From Desulfurella acetivorans A63 (GTDB lineage: Bacteria; Campylobacterota_A; Desulfurellia; Desulfurellales; Desulfurellaceae), in the NCBI GenBank assembly GCA_000517565.1, contig CP007051.1:1602001-1666000 (forward strand): a DNA stretch of 64,000 nucleotides. The letters run 5' to 3'. The notes beneath the pieces were generated by a model, which was given only the letters and a program-made list of their open reading frames with translations, was not told where the DNA came from and did not search any database. A program made the translations under genes and the position numbers. Shown here piece by piece: positions 62,512 to 64,000 of this stretch. The number at the start of each line of letters is the position of its first letter. The first letter of the stretch is position 1.

Positions 62512-63359
62512 TGTCTAAAAATCATTATATAAAAAATCATAATAAAATACAAAACAAAACCAAATAAAAATAAACGCTTCAAGATATGGCCTTTTTGAGT
62601 TGGCAATAAAGCAAAAGACAGTAAACCAAAAAAAGGAAGTATTATACCCGCAATAAAAGGAGCTATATATATCAAGCTTTCCTGTATTGGCCAAAAAAAC
62701 CACGGACCCCATATAATTGGTCGTTTTGCACTTGATACTATATCAAAAGGAGCACTGATAGGTAGCAGAGCACTTAGTAAAACTGTTACAAAAAAAGCTA
62801 TCAGTGTATTTTCAAAGTTTGTAAACATGCGTTTTATATGGTAATAATTAAGTAAGATAAGTATAATAGGTAATATACTAATATGGTAAAAATAAAAGTA
62901 CAAAGAAGGATACTGCTGAGAGTAAAATAAGCTGGCAATATACTGACCAAAAAAAGGCACAGATAAAATAATATGCTGCATAATAAGCGAAGCAGAATCA
63001 CTTTCATTGTTTGCTCTCAGCACAAAGCCAGTAAACATTTCAAAAAAAGAAACTACAAGTATTGCAGCCAAAGCAAACCAATATACATACTTTTTGCCTA
63101 CATAATCATCTATTTGCACATGCCATATCGTATGAATAAGTAGAAAAATAAAAAAAAGCTCACTTGAATAAAAGTGAGCTGAGCGAATCAACCATCCATA
63201 CCTATAGGCATCTTCAATCAAAAACATACTATTCTGTGCTGTTTCAAATGTTGTGGGATCATACCTATAAAGCAGCATTACACCAGATATTATTGATATA
63301 CCTAAAAAGGCCAGCGTAAGCCAGCCAATATAATATGTAAAATCCTGTTTCTTGAACAT
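62508..63359 (-). CDS. b6-type diheme cytochrome b
   Basis: A 283-residue membrane protein with seven or eight helices. Four histidines form two heme sites: H62 and H76 in the second helix (13 residues between) and H159 and H174 in the fourth (14 between). The 14-residue spacing is characteristic of cytochrome b6 as opposed to mitochondrial-type b. The last helices resemble subunit-IV-like extensions. No Rieske gene is nearby; the partner is the 12-heme cytochrome encoded next. It probably oxidises menaquinol. It directly follows the phosphomannomutase gene (TAA-ATG). Confidence 0.88.
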   Translation of the reverse strand: MFKKQDFTYYIGWLTLAFLGISIISGVMLLYRYDPTTFETAQNSMFLIEDAYRYGWLIRSAHFYSSELFFIFLLIHTIWHVQIDDYVGKKYVYWFALAAILVVSFFEMFTGFVLRANNESDSASLIMQHIILSVPFFGQYIASLFYSQQYPSLYFYFYHISILPIILILLNYYHIKRMFTNFENTLIAFFVTVLLSALLPISAPFDIVSSAKRPIIWGPWFFWPIQESLIYIAPFIAGIILPFFGLLSFALLPTQKGHILKRLFLFGFVLYFIMIFYIMIFRQ

Positions 63360-64000
63360 TTAAACGGAATCAATTGTCCTTTTAACTATATCTAGCGTAT
63401 CATTTTTTAGTTTTTCTAAATTTTCTGGACTATTTGCTTCAAATCGTAGTACAAGTGCAGGCTGAGTGTTACTTGATCTTACAAGCCCCCACCCATCTTT
63501 TGTATTGAATCTTATACCATCAATTGTTATTATATTTGTTATAGCATATTTTTCTTTGTTTTTTATATAGTAATCTTCAATTTCTTTTGTAACTAATACT
63601 TTTTTCTCTTCTGGGCAGTCTATTCTGATTTCTGGCGTATTAAATGTTTTTGGCAAATCATTTTTCCACTTTTGTAAATCTATGCGCTCTTTTGCCAAAA
63701 TTTCAAGCAATCTCAATGAAACATATATAGCATCATCATAACCAAAATACCTATCGGCAAAAAATATATGCCCACTCATTTCACCGCCAAGCAAAGCTTT
63801 TTCTTCTTTCATTTTTGCTTTAATTAAAGAGTGGCCTGCTTTCCACATAATAGCTTTTCCACCTGCTTGCTCAATTTTGTCATATAACACTTGAGAACAT
63901 TTAACTTCGCCAATAATTGTTGCGCCTTTGTGTTCTTTTAAAATATGCTGGGCAAAAAGCAACAATAGTTGGTCTCCATACATAGTTTCTTCATTTTTTA
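63360..64000 (-). CDS. Phosphomannomutase/phosphoglucomutase, C-terminal part (runs off the window)
   Basis: The frame is open to the right edge (five more codons, K-N-E-E-T, lie before the first in-window Met), so the N-terminal half, with the phosphoserine, is outside. Visible are YGDQLLLLFA after the metal-binding loop, the sugar-binding GGEMSGHIFF, and the phosphate-binding VRSSNTQPALVLRFEA at the C-terminus, which define the AlgC/ManB alpha-D-phosphohexomutases. It interconverts hexose 1- and 6-phosphates for polysaccharide synthesis. The cytochrome b gene follows immediately. Confidence 0.92.
   Translation of the reverse strand, partial: KNEETMYGDQLLLLFAQHILKEHKGATIIGEVKCSQVLYDKIEQAGGKAIMWKAGHSLIKAKMKEEKALLGGEMSGHIFFADRYFGYDDAIYVSLRLLEILAKERIDLQKWKNDLPKTFNTPEIRIDCPEEKKVLVTKEIEDYYIKNKEKYAITNIITIDGIRFNTKDGWGLVRSSNTQPALVLRFEANSPENLEKLKNDTLDIVKRTIDSV

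Noticed and set aside
1-64000. tRNA, rRNA or riboswitch genes
   Set aside because: All gaps are short and AT-rich, and none contains the conserved arms of a tRNA or a recognisable riboswitch core.

Overview
This is a compact, AT-rich bacterial chromosome segment (about one-third G+C by eye) with very short or overlapping gene junctions. I see no rRNA, tRNA, phage, transposon or CRISPR array. The content fits an anaerobic, motile, Gram-negative sulfur or acetate organism. Markers are an AMP-forming acyl-CoA synthetase, a split archaeal-type glutamate synthase with ferredoxin domains, indolepyruvate:ferredoxin oxidoreductase, a 12-heme cytochrome c with a b6-type cytochrome b, a TauE/SafE exporter, Mla and LapAB envelope genes, MotAB and a Maf-type flagellin glycosyltransferase. 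My best guess from memory is the Desulfurella/Hippea group (Desulfurellaceae), but this is inference without a database search.

Layout. 1-2.3 kb: the start of an unknown minus-strand gene, then a promoter and an acs-family gene. 2.3-10.7 kb: a region that looks tied to phosphate supply. It holds an alkaline phosphatase, an EAL-CBS-GGDEF c-di-GMP protein with a TPR partner, PstS, and a minus-strand operon of a GT21-like glycosyltransferase, a PHP phosphoesterase and a family 1 glycosidase. Three promoters here share a Pho-box-like motif. 10.7-10.9 kb: three imperfect 53/54-bp repeat units. 10.9-19.5 kb (minus): glnE, secF, secD, yajC, DUF2905, ispF and a Pat-like GNAT/CoA-ligase fusion. 19.6-25.1 kb (plus): ACT protein, phenylacetate-CoA ligase, HIT protein, lapA, lapB, ruvA and xseA.

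25.1-51.9 kb is an almost unbroken minus-strand run. Starting from its promoter end it holds the five-gene glutamate synthase cluster, a PerR/Fur regulator, the Mla lipid transporter, purD, purE, a propeller-like protein, tgt, an NTase-like protein, a 48-residue membrane peptide, a Xer recombinase and a DHH-CBS-CCA nucleotidyltransferase fusion. An internal extended -10 promoter then precedes asd, a universal stress protein, nucleotide-sugar dehydrogenase and epimerase, xseB, ispA, hisB, mtaB, an MBL hydrolase, a lipid kinase, a PAP2 phosphatase, TauE and DUF1634. 52-57.2 kb (minus): motBA, then phenylacetate-CoA ligase with iorBA. 57.3-60.0 kb (plus): Maf-TPR glycosyltransferase. 60.1-64.0 kb (minus): HU, a small membrane protein, the dodecaheme cytochrome c/cytochrome b pair, and a phosphomannomutase running off the right edge.

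How the genes may work together. The acs product is a plausible target of the Pat-like acetyltransferase. IorAB with a CoA ligase would oxidise aryl-pyruvates and pass electrons to ferredoxin, which could feed the ferredoxin-dependent glutamate synthase. The b6/multiheme pair could carry quinol electrons to the cell surface or periplasm. The Pho-like motif links phosphate scavenging to a possible glycolipid-for-phospholipid switch. No stretch over 300 bases lacks a gene. The two longest gaps are 21-265 (promoter region) and 10627-10885 (promoter plus repeats).
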